Position numbers and translations under genes: made by a program. A stretch of 64,000 bases of DNA, taken from positions 186,001 to 250,000 of the forward strand of contig CAWAJT010000004.1 in the NCBI GenBank assembly GCA_963782415.1. The letters are read 5' to 3'. This DNA is from Bog-473 sp963782415. Lineage in GTDB: Bacteria; Actinomycetota; Acidimicrobiia; Acidimicrobiales; RAAP-2. Within the stretch, counting starts at the first letter, position 1; every line of letters starts with the position of its first letter. This document shows positions 11,301 through 18,694 of this stretch, one piece after another. Below the pieces are notes generated by a model. The model was given only the letters and a program-made list of their open reading frames with translations. It searched no databases and was not told the DNA's origin.

Positions 11301-11355
11301 TAACAGCGAGGCTGAGGCTTGCCACAAGAACGTTTCGACGACGACTCAGACCCAC
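5353..11355 (-). CDS. Giant secreted RCC1/IPT/Ig-repeat protein
   Basis: About 2,000 residues. From GTG 11355 the protein starts with a signal peptide (SRRRNVLVASLSLAVMACL, then ASQAAG). Order of domains: RCC1-type repeats (residues about 30-390, e.g. GSDGNVYAWGNNHYGQIGNG, several nearly identical); a putative-Ig fold; a carboxypeptidase-regulatory-like domain (ISGVVEDSNGLSVSGAVV); two IPT/TIG domains; a helical, partly hydrophobic segment of about 150 residues (around PYLLNKTSDYVQYVKDSL to SQAFLGTCPD); a second regulatory-like domain; two more IPT domains; Ig-like/He_PIG domains; and four Ig-like units made by a duplication. A surface or matrix adhesin is likely by architecture; no enzyme motif is seen. 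The frame is open further upstream to 11634, but that extension precedes the signal peptide and looks non-coding. Confidence 0.85.
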   Translation of the reverse strand: MGLSRRRNVLVASLSLAVMACLTVVAGPEASQAAGSPPSGDLYVWGWNGAALLSGSGSITNPENSSLPVKVASPGGIKSVSVSEGGGAGLAVGSDGTIYATGNNDYGQLGDGTTITTLDVVTVSLPGEVAAESITTDAGTTLALGSDGNVYAWGNNHYGQIGNGTTTNSSVPVAVSLPGAVTATAVSEGLYTSLALGSDGNVYAWGDNHYGQIGNGTTTNSSVPVGVSLPGAVTATAVSEGAYTSLALGSDGNVYAWGLNQIGQLGNGTTTNSSVPVKVSLPGAVTTTAVSEGAYTSLALASDGSVYAWGDNQFGQLGNGTTTNSSVPVKVSLPGAVTTTAVSEGAYTSLALASDGSVYAWGDNQFGQLGNGTTTNSSVPVKVSFPDGAVAADITGGADGTSMAIATSQSGGSNPQFYETNAPLETLSGSSYSATFKAADYLSYSLVNAPSWLSITNNGAVVGTPPSGTASFSFSVSAKNDAGTTDVGPYTVTVEPLADISGVVEDSNGLSVSGAVVQSCQATTGWECQRTTSSSSGTFTLRTAPGSSVILTAFPPQGTLAPSSSTGPIQIPANGVQGEALTLKVKKTAWPSGLLINGRSSPTLFWHAPSTATLSGCPNGFGFVSVVGTDRNTGQSDYNVYPLSENPSGSGQYSGTIPPQYPVHGSVQIDDSLTCPPQSPLLPSSGAASGGTALDIAGSGFSGVTAVSFGQEPAAKFTVEEDDLIEAVAPPGTGTVPVTVTAEGSDQVVGQYTYVSITSVSPATGPAGGGTQVDIKGTGLTSAMYVFFGSTGAEFQQVSDTEIVAVSPSGTGTVDITVATAFGGATPKTPSDQFSYSAGGTASVASRSADVSPSSAASTSSTPSLSLATPSTFASSASLTTTLSGLAAVGSYVADQFGPYLLNKTSDYVQYVKDSLDAAKAVLHPTCGSTQSLIEDGLGAAVGIVGVTGVLALIAPEAAALSAIEVGLTTFAEAALQTAYEQYGIGVAFAATAIWYDAQVQYQMYLSNLIHAASQAFLGTCPDAPAGNGEIDPSGTILDTNGNPVSGASVTISRSDSSGGPFSPFDPASPGISPAVNPETTGTDGAFHWDVVSGYYDVDATAAGCTDPKDSTSSRATIGPYPVPPPQIGLAITLACANEPPPPVPSVTHLSETTGPADGGTQFTITGNGFTPSSSVTFGDTSAQVAYLSPESLNVISPPGTGTADVVVHTAGGDSGVSTAAQFFYGATPTVSGLSVANGPVAGGTSITISGSGFTDALGVTFGDLPADSFTVSSDAQIQAISPKRSSGVVDVHVATAAGVSAASGADQYSYVGVPTSISYTGAISVLEGGTLNASASLVAGGSGLSTKAVSFTLGSGSSVQKCSAVTDSTGTASCAIPAVLQSTGTVPVVSSFEGDGFNQPSSDGGSVTVAASPLTVSTTTLPDATAGSAYPTTILTSSGGVGPDTWSLQQGSLPPGLALDTASGAISGTPTTGGTYGFTVGVTDSDQTPETATRALSIAVGPGSTDTSLAASAPSVGTGQPETYTATVTSPLAPTGTVDFADNGASVSSCQNVSVSTTAPYAATCTISYDSASPHSIVASYGGDASTQSSTSQPILITVVSGTGSPVTTVLQPTAGAQLVGGGTWLGASATGQHSISKVQFEISGGSVSDQVIATGVPTAYGYLTAFDSSNFPNGTYTIRSVATDSQGLTGTSAPVSITIANVPLTTSVIVPTAGATLRDGAVLDATATGLSPIKSVTFELSGNGVADHVVGTANLTLYGWIAKLDLTSVASGTYTLQSVATDGTEAPATSAGVSVAVVNAPPVTTVLQPTAGAQLVGGGTWLGASATGQHSISKVQFEISGGSVSDQVIATGVPTAYGYLTAFDSSNFPNGTYTIRSVATDSQGLTGTSAPVSITIANVPLTTSVIVPTAGATLRDGAVLDATATGLSPIKSVTFELSGNGVADHVVGTANLTLYGWIAKLDLTSVASGTYTLQSVATDGTEAPATSAGVSVSVVGGS
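5374..6539. repeat. Exact tandem duplication inside the giant gene
   Basis: The 575 bases at 5374-5948 recur at 5965-6539 without a difference that I can find. The offset is 591 bases, which is 197 codons, so the frame is kept. Each copy encodes two Ig-like units beginning TTVLQPTAGAQL and TTSVIVPTAGATL. Confidence 0.95.
10204..10671. repeat. 156-bp RCC1 coding repeats
   Basis: A 156-base (52-codon) unit starts at 10204, 10360 and 10516. The first two copies are nearly identical at the DNA level. Related, more diverged copies continue to about 10980. They encode the RCC1-type units of the giant protein. Confidence 0.85.
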
Positions 11356-12593
11356 GAAGACTGCCCGCTGGTCAATGAGTGCCGAACTCAAAATGCTTGC
11401 GACGAACCCTCGATTTGACCGCACGGACGCCCCTTCCCCGAGGCCGTCGTGGTGCCGCCACTGCACCGTGCCTCTGTCCTCTTGCTGCCCAAGTGGTCGG
11501 ACAACACCTATTGATCGAACAACACCTGTTGTCAGATCACTCCTACTGGACGATACGAATGCCGTCAAGCGGTGTTGCATTTCAGCAATCGGCACTGTCA
11601 CAAACTCTGTCAAAGGATCGACGCCATTTCGCAAGCTGCGAGCAGTTTGCTTCCACCCGGAACCAAGATCACGCCAGTTGCATTAAGTGACCAGACCCTG
11701 CGTTCATTACCTTCTGCTTCTTAGGGGACGTTTTGCACATTGCGGTTTGCAACCTTTTCGCAACGGGAGCCGTCCACAGGTGGAACCGCATAGACCCATA
11801 TGTGGAGTGGGCGATATTTGACACTTGGATTCGGCGGTGACAATCGAATAGCCGGCCTAGGCGTCGAAATTGCTTACGGAGGCGGGCTCGTGTAACAGGC
11901 ACAAATCGCGTCGAGTTGGACGGGCGACGGCCGGAATTAAACCTTCTGCAAGTTCCACTTTATTGCTTACCGGAGCGTGGCCGTTCGTCAGCCCTGCAAT
12001 CATGCCCAATGGCCTCGCCGCGGAGATCCTCAAGAACTACTTAGGCATTGACGTCACTTCGCTCCTTCCGGCGCCCACCCGGGTTGGTACACGCGTGGGA
12101 CTTCTAAGGCAATCGATCTCAGCCTGGTACTCGATGAAGGCTCTGCCAGGCACTGGCAAGTGCGCAAGCGAACGAAATCGCGCTGGGTTCGCGTCAGAAA
12201 TGTTCGCCGATGCAGCCGTCGCGTTGACCGCAACGACCGCAGCAGGTTTCGGCCGTGTTGTCGTGGCTGCGAAGAGCTGACTCCCGGACCGTGCTACTAC
12301 CTCCTCAACTCGGTATTGCCTCGTGCGGTTCGTCCACCACGACGAGCGAAGGGGCGCCCTCCACCACGACCCCTCCACGCAGGTAGGGACTCCGCCACCA
12401 CCTCGCGGAACCCGCAGGAAACCGGGTTGGCCTGGCCAGCCAGGTAACGGTTGGCGGCGGAGCGAGCTCTCGTGACCCGAAGACCGGAGCTCCTAGCCTC
12501 GTCCTTCACTTCTCCGAGGAGCGATTCGTCGCGTGCGACGCTGGCGTCCGCGTGCAGGCTGCATCGTTGCGTGTTCGGCCACCGCCCATCATT
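11356..12593. other. Long intergenic region, no intact gene
   Basis: About 1.2 kb upstream of the giant secreted gene. It presumably carries that gene's promoter. Frames at 11870-12280 (+) and 12037-12378 (-) are open, but neither product looks like a known protein. The right end runs into a Rieske gene remnant. Confidence 0.4.
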
Positions 12594-12722
12594 GTCTGTC
12601 CCTGCCATGTGTCGGAGTTCGATCCGAGCAGCGGTGCCGTCGTCGGTCCACCTGAGCAGCGAGACCTCAGTGCCATTCCGGTCGCCGTGGACGCCAACGG
12701 TCAGCTCGTCGTCGACGGTTGA
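12594..12722 (+). pseudogene. Rieske [2Fe-2S] protein, C-terminal remnant
   Basis: The frame ending with TGA 12720-12722 reads CPCHVSEFDPSSGAVV, followed by GPPEQ...LSAIPVAVD and NGQLVVDG. This is the second cluster-binding loop (CPCH-x-S-x-F) and C-terminal strand of a Rieske domain, which would bind the Fe-S cluster together with an upstream C-x-H loop. That first loop is not visible in any frame upstream, and Gly of the usual CPCHGS is Val. There is no start codon for this frame. Only the last 40 or so residues survive. It overlaps the end of the convergent TetR gene. Confidence 0.7.
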
Positions 12723-13354
12723 TGATGTTCAGCCGCCACCCCAGATCCGTTGATCATGGCGAGGAGAGCATCTTGGAAGGTCGCGCGCATTCGGTCATGC
12801 AGATCCCGCACATCGACTCCGATTTGTCGAGCCGCACTCTGGCCGTAGACGGCCATTCCGATGGCGACGGTCAGCGAAAGGAGGTGCAGCGCCTCGATGT
12901 CGATATCCGCCGGGATATCACCCTCGGCGAGGCTCTCCTTGTAGTCGACCCTCGTCTCGTCCAGAAATGGCAACGGTCGATACTCGGGGTCTTGATCGAT
13001 CGCAAGAAGGGCCGTGAGCGCCAACCGCGGGTTCGCGGTGATCGCGTCGAACATGTGCAGCCGCCGACCGACGAACGAGAGCCTTCTGGCCTCGTCGATG
13101 TCTTCGACGAGGCCGTTCGTCTCTCGTTGCAGGGCTGCTCGTAAGAGGCCTTGTCTGGAACCGAACAGGTGATAGATGTTGGCTGGCGTCACGCCAACGG
13201 CATCAGCCACCTCTCGCAAATTCAGCCCGGCGAGGACACCGCGCTCGGTCAGCGCTTCTACGGCAGCATCCATCAACGCATTGCGGGTGTCTTCCCCGGG
13301 TGTGGGCCGCCTCACCTGCCCGCCCGTCTCGTTCTCGCTGGACCGCTTGGCCAT
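12701..13354 (-). CDS. TetR-family transcriptional regulator
   Basis: A 217-residue protein. The N-terminal helix-turn-helix is typical: RNALMDAAVEALTERG, then LNLREVADAVGVTPANIYHLFG, where the 'xxIYxxF' recognition helix ends. The rest is an all-helical ligand-binding domain with no recognisable ligand class. It probably represses nearby genes as a dimer. The divergent neighbour is the tandem-hydrolase lipoprotein gene 108 bases away, the most obvious candidate target. The start at ATG 13354 gives a 25-residue basic N-terminal arm before the HTH. Confidence 0.88.
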   Translation of the reverse strand: MAKRSSENETGGQVRRPTPGEDTRNALMDAAVEALTERGVLAGLNLREVADAVGVTPANIYHLFGSRQGLLRAALQRETNGLVEDIDEARRLSFVGRRLHMFDAITANPRLALTALLAIDQDPEYRPLPFLDETRVDYKESLAEGDIPADIDIEALHLLSLTVAIGMAVYGQSAARQIGVDVRDLHDRMRATFQDALLAMINGSGVAAEHHQPSTTS

Positions 13355-13462
13355 GGAATATGCATACCCCTCGACAACGAACTAATGAAACGTTAGCCTT
13401 CGAACCGTTCGGTCACGGTTCTATTCCACATTGGTGCGGGGCACATCCGGGGAGGAGCTGCA

Positions 13463-15434
13463 ATGGCTTTGGCGAGGCGTGGATTGCGGCAGTGGGCTGC
13501 TACGGGAAAGCACCGGCGCCTGGGTTTGGCTGGGTTGCTCGGCGGTGTGGCCCTGGTGGTCGCAGCCTGCCAGCCGCCAACACTCGGACCAGCACCGACG
13601 CTCCCGAGCCCCGGAGGAAGCATCGGACCCAATGAGTGCACTCCGGTGTCCGCCTCGGGCGTGAACTACTACGGATCGCTCAAGTATGGACACGACAACG
13701 ACTTCAACAAGGACCTCTATCTCGACGCCATGGTTCCGACCACGAGCAACGGGTTGGTGCCGGCGGTTGTCTACGTCCACGGCGGCGGCCACGTCGGTGG
13801 CAACAAGTGCGCGGCCCAGGGGGCCGCAACCTACCTGGTCCAACACGGCTTCGCAGTGTTCTCAATCGACTATCCGCTGGCCACGGCCTCGCAGTCGGCG
13901 TGGTACGAACAGCCGAGCGACACCGAACTCGCTGTCCAGTGGCTGCGCACCAACGCAGCAACGTTCGGAGTGAATCCGAACGGGATTGCGTTGTGGGGGA
14001 CCTCAGCGGGTGCCGACATCGCGTTTGACGCAGCGGTCGAGGCGCAGCGCCTGGACCCGGCCGCCAAGGTGCAAGCCGTCTCGGGCTGGTCAGGATCGTA
14101 CGACTTCGTCGGCGAGTACTACCGGAACCCCGAGAGCAGCGCGCACATCCCCAATGCAACCGAATATCTCGGATGCAGCAATGTCCTCGACGGAGGGTGC
14201 TTCGGCGACATCGTCACCGCGTCGCCGTTGACGTATGCGAATCACGACGACCCCCCGGCATTCATCGCCTCCTCGACGGACTTCACGTCGGGGTGCGAAA
14301 GCGTCGAGCCGGAGAACTCAGTCGAGATGGTCAATGCGCTCAAGGCGCGAGGGGTGCCGGTCGTATTCGATACGACCAATGCCTGCGCCCACGCGTTGGC
14401 GTATTGGAAGGGCAAAGTCAACGCTCCGGCTTCGGGCACCATGATCGACAACCTGATTGCCTTTCTGACGCAGCAGCTCGGTCCATCGCCCAGTGCGCGG
14501 ACGACGCCCTCCCCGTTGCCAGCGCCTCTGAGCGGCCCGACGGTAGTCACGGCCAGCTCGACCTGCACGCCTCCGCCAGCCTCCGGGGTGACCTATACGG
14601 CGAACATGTCCTACGGACATGACTTCAATGAGCCGCTCTACGCCGATATGTATCGCCCTTCCGGCGCGACCGGCGCCCTTCCGGCCGTCGTCTTGATCCA
14701 TGACGGCGGATTCGACGTCGGCGACAAATGCGATGCTGACGTCGCCGCGACGGCCGTGCAGTTGGCCAAGGACGGTTACGCGGTGATCGCCGCGAACTAT
14801 CCCCTTGCTACGCCCTCCCAGGCGACCTTTCCCAATCCCGTCTATGACGTCTTCAAAGGCATTGCTACCTTGCGGGCCGATGCTGGCCCCCTGAAGATCG
14901 ACTCCACCCGCATAGCGCTGTGGGGGGCGGGCGCTGGCGCGAACATTGCCCTGCTTGCTGGCCTCGACGCGCCCTTCGTCGCTCCCGCCTCGGCTGTGCA
15001 AGCAGTGGTGTCGTATTCGGGCGACACCGATGCGTTCGAAGCGATGGGCGAATACCAACTCGCTGGTGCAGCCGAGTCCGACGTCAACTGGGCTGAGTAC
15101 ATTGGGTGCTCGAACCCGGTGGCCACCAGCTGGGATCCAATTGCAAACGCGTGTTACGGCCTCTACCAGGACGCCTCGCCCGCGTTGGGTACGGACTCCT
15201 TCGGAGGGACCTTTGGCGCGGGGCCGGCCCTCTTCGCCGTCAAATTCGAGCGACTTCACGACGACAGGGACATGCGAGACGACTCCACCGCGGCAGGCCA
15301 GCGAGCTGCAGCTCCATGCCGCCTGGGTGGGGTTGAGCGTGGCCACTGCAAGCCCGAGCACCTGCGCGCACGGCTTCGGGTATCTGTCAGACCAGCTCGC
15401 TCCCACCGTGACGTTCCTCCAGGGTCATCTCTGA
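13463..15434 (+). pseudogene. Lipoprotein with two tandem alpha/beta-hydrolase domains, frameshifted near its end
   Basis: Start ATG 13463 follows a good Shine-Dalgarno (GGGGAGGAG). The signal peptide ends in a lipobox (LVVAAC), so the product should be membrane-anchored outside the cell. Domain 1 (about residues 60-345) has the HGGGH oxyanion motif and the nucleophile elbow GTSAG, with a likely catalytic His in NACAHAL. Domain 2 (about 375-655) copies the fold (HDGGF), but its elbow reads GAGAG, so the nucleophile Ser is Ala. Near 15242 the frame breaks: the conserved SSDFTTTGTCE, TCAHGFGY and C-terminus continue one frame on, ending at 15434. Without the shift the protein runs to 15466 with a non-family tail. 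Family: esterase/BD-FAE-like; substrate unknown. Confidence 0.8.
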
Positions 15435-15657
15435 ACCGATGCAGAGCTACTGAGGAGAGCTACTGAACGGACGAGGGGGCTTCGACACGGTCCGGCGTTC
15501 GTGGTCGTCAGCATGCTCGCGTCTTCGTAGTACGAGGTGGTGAGCAGCGTTCTGGCAACGTGACCGTCCTCAGCGGAGGGGCCAGGCTGTCGAGACGAAG
15601 TAGGCGGATGACGATCGCCGACCGGGCTGGGGTCGCGGACAAATTCGCAGCGCATGA

Positions 15658-15950
15658 GCGACGCCGGTACCCCCCGCCCTGCCCCGCCGTCTTCGAAATC
15701 TGCAACAGATCATCCGCTTGCTCCTCGCACCGGTGTGGCTCATGGACGCCGCGCTGCAGCTGCAATCGGTCATGTTCACCGCGGGACCCAACGGATTGAG
15801 CGGAATGTTGCGCGCGGCCGCCCCGGGCAACCCCTCGTGTCGCGCGCACGATCTTATGGAACGCATTCGCCGAATGCGCCACAACCAATCTTGACAAATG
15901 GGGTCTCTCTGCGGAACAAAGTGCGAACCTCTTGCCGCCTTCGGGTACCC
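15658..15950 (+). pseudogene. Decayed integral-membrane protein gene
   Basis: A frame without a start codon reads LRNLQQIIRLLLAPVWLMD, then AALQLQSVMFTAGPNGLS and AAAPGNPS. In a second frame it continues as VARTILWNAFAECATTNL. Such 'LxxLxWLxDAALQLQPxMFT' starts are seen in small multi-pass membrane proteins of actinobacteria. Two frames are needed to read even this N-terminal third, and the rest is absent, so it is a remnant. No function is assigned. Confidence 0.5.
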
Positions 15951-15959
15951 GCGGACCGA

Positions 15960-16535
15960 TTAGTCCCCGGCCCAGCAAGCCAGGATCACATCAGCGACCG
16001 TCACGGCGACGTCGCTCCTACTCGTGGGCGGATCACCGAACTGGGCCGGTAGCCCCGAGATGTCTACCGTCAGGATCTTCCAGTCCTTCCGGACGATGAC
16101 CGTGCCATTCCTGGTCTGGTACGACCCCTGACCGAGGTTGCGGATGGTCTTCACCCGACCCAGCTGTCGCGCCAGCGAATCGTAGTGGGCGTAGGTCTGC
16201 GACCAGCTCGAGAGCTCTTTCACGGTGAGCGCGAACAAACCGTTGGGGTATCGGAACTGGCATGCATAGGCATGGTTTACCCAGGTTGGCTTCGAGACAA
16301 CTGCGTTGACACCGAGAGTACCGGCCATGTCCTTCTGAGCTTCGCGCGAACAGACCATCTTGGAGATCGACGAGGGCGTGCGACCGGCAGGGAGCAGCCG
16401 TCTGGAGACAGCGGTGGCGGCTGGCGCCGTGGCGAGAGAGACAGTCATCGAGAGCAGGACGATCACGGAAGCGAGCAGCAGCACGGTGTCGCGGATGCGG
16501 CCGATGTGTCGCCGTGTCGCTGCGAAGCCGGTCAT
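15960..16535 (-). CDS. Exported protein of unknown function
   Basis: A 191-residue protein not recognised as a named family. The N-terminus has a positively charged start and one strong hydrophobic segment (DTVLLLASVIVLLSMTVSLA), either a signal peptide or a membrane anchor, followed by an Ala/Ser-rich stretch. The rest is a soluble domain with two cysteines (MVCSREAQKD, YACQFRY), which in similar actinobacterial exported proteins form a disulfide. A lone Cys near the C-terminus (ILACWAGD) remains. The pattern resembles DUF3558-type secreted proteins, but I would not name it so with confidence. The ATG at 16535 places the membrane segment at residues 16-38. Confidence 0.7.
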   Translation of the reverse strand: MTGFAATRRHIGRIRDTVLLLASVIVLLSMTVSLATAPAATAVSRRLLPAGRTPSSISKMVCSREAQKDMAGTLGVNAVVSKPTWVNHAYACQFRYPNGLFALTVKELSSWSQTYAHYDSLARQLGRVKTIRNLGQGSYQTRNGTVIVRKDWKILTVDISGLPAQFGDPPTSRSDVAVTVADVILACWAGD

Positions 16536-16728
16536 CGGAGATTGGTGGGCATAGTGGATTTCGCCGAAGGTACCAGCAGAAGGGACGCTGATGGCCGCAG
16601 GTCCGTTGCTTCCACACCCTCACAGCGGATGTCGCCGGACCTCACGACGGAATTCGACCCTGCGTGAAAGATCCATCCGGAGCCCGTTCACGGGGTCGCC
16701 GAGGACCCGTGGCAACGAGAAGAAGCAG

Positions 16729-17031
16729 TCAGGCGATGAGAAAGTCAAAGTAGGTGTCTGGGTACGGCTCCAGTCCGAGCGTGTCGTGCCACCATTCGCA
16801 TTCGCATTCGCATTCGCATTCGTAGGAGCTGAAGCCGCTGTCCTCCATGATCGAACACAGGTACCGCCGGTTTCTCGCTTCGAGTTGCGAGATGCCCCTT
16901 GCGCCATGATGCGAGACCGGATCCATCAGGTCATGGCGCCACTTATCGGCGCCAGGTCACCGCTTCTCAATTCGTAGAGCGTCAAGTCGACGGTGCTGCC
17001 CCGACTGTGCCCTGATCTGGTTGCCCACGTA
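16729..17031 (-). pseudogene. vanX: D-Ala-D-Ala dipeptidase VanX, C-terminal half, frameshifted
   Basis: Reading from 17031 down, the translation gives RSGHSRGSTVDLTLYELRSG, the VanX zinc-site motif with its His and Asp ligands. A one-base loss near 16937 follows. The frame then continues as LMDPVSHHGARGI, RNRRYLCSIMEDSGF and EWWH, ending EPYPDTYFDFLIA at the stop codon 16729-16731. EWWH carries the catalytic Glu and third zinc ligand. VanX cleaves D-Ala-D-Ala so that only D-Ala-D-Lac enters peptidoglycan. The N-terminal half, with the catalytic Arg, is missing, replaced directly by a vanA fragment. A hexanucleotide expansion has inserted extra Glu-Cys pairs just before EWWH. Confidence 0.85.
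16794..16822. repeat. Hexanucleotide microsatellite ATTCGC x4.8
   Basis: Four full copies of ATTCGC plus ATTCG. On the minus strand it encodes alternating Glu and Cys immediately before the EWWH motif of the vanX remnant. Functional VanX proteins have no such insert here. Confidence 0.95.
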
Positions 17032-17032
17032 T

Positions 17033-17233
17033 TTTGTCCATGCACACCGCGGAAGCCTGGATGTCACAGCCCACGTAGGGAAGGCCGGAGAGATTCAGCA
17101 GACCCTGGATGTCCCCGTCCTCGCCGTGCGTTCCATGCAGGACGGGAAAGACCAGGTCTACAGGAACCGATTCATATCCACCGCGCTTTTGGACCAAGAG
17201 CCCCTGCAGACGCCGATCGAGGGAGAGCACAGC
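17033..17233 (-). pseudogene. vanA: D-Ala-D-Lac ligase VanA-type, internal fragment
   Basis: Minus-strand frame reads AVLSLDRRLQGLLVQ, then VDLVFPVLHGTHGEDG, IQGLLNLSGLPYVGCD and IQASAVCMDK. These are consecutive conserved blocks of Ddl/VanA ligases (FPVLHG-x-x-GEDG-x-IQG and PYVG-C-D-IQ-S-A-x-C-MDK). The CDIQ-SA form fits VanA-type D-Ala-D-Lac ligases rather than housekeeping Ddl. The family role is to make the D-Ala-D-Lac depsipeptide that lowers glycopeptide binding. Only about 67 residues remain; the ATP-grasp catalytic half is gone and the sequence passes straight into the vanX fragment in the same orientation, as expected for an internal deletion in a vanHAX operon. Confidence 0.85.
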
Positions 17234-17245
17234 CGGATGGCAGTT

Positions 17246-17614
17246 GCTGGCCTCGCAATTGACCAGGGCAGCGTGCGGGTGACAACAAGCGTCCGGGGCC
17301 ACGATGTGATGCTCACGGTGGAGAACACCGGCGCGACGATCAGCTCACAAACACTCGCAGTGCTGGTTGAACCGTTTCAGCAGGGGTCCGCACGTATGCA
17401 CAACGATCATGCCGGTGTTGGCCTTGGCTTGGCCATCGTCAAGAGCATCACTGAGGCACATGATGGAACGCTCAGCTTGGCCCCCCGTCGTGGCGGAGGG
17501 CTGTGTGCCACGGTGCGATTGACGGGCGTTGCCACAAGAGCAGGACAGGGAACGCGGGCGCACGCCGCGGTGGAGCAAGAGATATCCCTATCGGAGTTCG
17601 CGCCGCGCCCGTAG
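17246..17614 (+). pseudogene. VanS-like sensor histidine kinase, C-terminal fragment
   Basis: Plus-strand frame reads GSVRVTTSVRGHDVMLTVEN, then TGATISSQ, VEPFQQGSARMHNDHAG and VGLGLAIVKSITEAHDGTLS. This is the ATP-binding domain of a histidine kinase from just after the N-box: 'LTVENTG' replaces the D-x-G-x-G box and 'GVGLGLAIVKSI' is the G2 box. 'VENTG...EPFQ.G..R...DHAGVGLGLAIVKSI' is the form I associate with actinobacterial VanS-type kinases, which activate van genes through VanR. The sensor, HAMP and H-box parts are missing. An open frame extends upstream to 17021, but that part is antisense to the vanA fragment. Confidence 0.65.
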
Positions 17615-17802
17615 TGTCGCCTTTGTAGGCCCTCAACCCACTTTCGGCGGGAACAATCACCCGATGAGGTCGAGACTTCGATCATCGAGCGGGCCATCGA
17701 TCCCCTACGCCGCGGACTCTACTGAATACCTCCGCGCAGCCCCCGTCGCCGGTGATCTCCCAGAGCGCAGGGCTGGATGTCGCCTTTCAACCTGCCGTCG
17801 TT

Positions 17803-18585
17803 CTAGCCCTGCATGAATCCACCGGCATCCACCGGGATCGACTGCCCAGTGATCGTCCGGCTCTCATCGCTAGCAAGGAACAGGGCCAGGTTGGTGACGT
17901 CGTCGGTGGACGAGATGTCGTGAAGGGCCGTGCCACGCAGCAGTCGCGCCCGGTGCGCTTCGTAGTCCACTCCTTGCTCTTCAGCGATCCGGCGAACCCA
18001 ATTCCTCCACAGTTCCGTATCAATAGCGCCTGGTACGATGCAGTTGCAGCGAATGCCGAACTCTCCGACGTCAAGGGCGACAACCTTTGTCAGAGCCCGA
18101 AGCGCTGCCTTGGCGGTGACGTAGTGACTCTTGCGGGTTACCCCACCGTAACCAGCGGTGGACGAGAAGTTCAGGATCACTCCTGTTCGTCGCTCCAGCA
18201 TCGATTGCATCAGGACCTCACGCGTACACAGCATTGCCGCGGTCACATCAATGGCCATGGTGGCATTCCAATTCTCAAGGGTTTGCTCCCAGATGTACCG
18301 ATCGGTACCAGGTGCGGCAGCGTTGTTGCAGAGCACATCGACGTGGCCGAATTCCTCGACCGCTCGAGCGACCATGGCGATGACGTCGTCCTCCTTTGTC
18401 ACGTCGGCGTGCATCGCGATGGCACCCTGGCCGGCCGCGGCTGCCGCATCTCTTACCAGATGTTCGCGGCGAGCAGCGAGCAGAACCTTCGCGCCTTCGT
18501 CTACGAAGCGGGTCGCCATCACGGGGCCGAGGCCAGAACTGGCGCCGGTGATGATTGCAACTTTCCCGGCAAGCCGACTCGTCAC
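17803..18585 (-). CDS. SDR-family NAD(P)-dependent oxidoreductase
   Basis: A 260-residue classical short-chain dehydrogenase. It has TGASSGLG (cofactor-binding TGxxxGxG, residues 14-21), CNNAA (NNAG-type motif), the catalytic Ser in NFSSTAGYGG, the Tyr-x-x-x-Lys active site (YVTAK) and a C-terminal ITGQSIPVDAGGFMQG. The family oxidises or reduces secondary alcohols, steroids or acyl groups. The Arg in LLAARR after the second strand hints at NADP but does not prove it. Start GTG 18585 has a GGGAGG Shine-Dalgarno 5-6 bases upstream, embedded in a small remnant described next. No operon partner is evident. Confidence 0.93.
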   Translation of the reverse strand: MTSRLAGKVAIITGASSGLGPVMATRFVDEGAKVLLAARREHLVRDAAAAAGQGAIAMHADVTKEDDVIAMVARAVEEFGHVDVLCNNAAAPGTDRYIWEQTLENWNATMAIDVTAAMLCTREVLMQSMLERRTGVILNFSSTAGYGGVTRKSHYVTAKAALRALTKVVALDVGEFGIRCNCIVPGAIDTELWRNWVRRIAEEQGVDYEAHRARLLRGTALHDISSTDDVTNLALFLASDESRTITGQSIPVDAGGFMQG

Positions 18586-18677
18586 CGTGGACCTCCCGGA
18601 ATGTGCGACATGACGAGGCGATGGATGGCTGACTCGTCTTCTAGCCGCCGGAGGCGGGCATGAAGGTCATTGGGATC
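18582..18677 (-). pseudogene. SnoaL/NTF2-like N-terminal remnant
   Basis: Directly upstream of the SDR gene a frame reads LHARLRRLEDESAIHRLVMS before ending in IPGGPR. 'LxxRLRRLEDExAIxxLVxxx' is the standard first helix of SnoaL-like (NTF2-fold) enzymes, often paired with SDR genes. The rest of such a domain (about 120 residues) is missing. It is short, so the match may be by chance. Confidence 0.35.
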
Positions 18678-18694
18678 AGAGCCTCTCGTATTCT

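Noticed and set aside
11870..12280. 136-codon plus-strand frame in the gap before the TetR gene
   Set aside because: No family similarity that I can see, no ribosome-binding site, and overlapping open frames on the other strand.
15240..15250. Programmed +1 frameshift as the primary reading for the shared 11-mer
   Set aside because: AAA-TTC is not a known recoding site and no stimulatory stop codon or structure is evident; kept only as an alternative to sequencing error.
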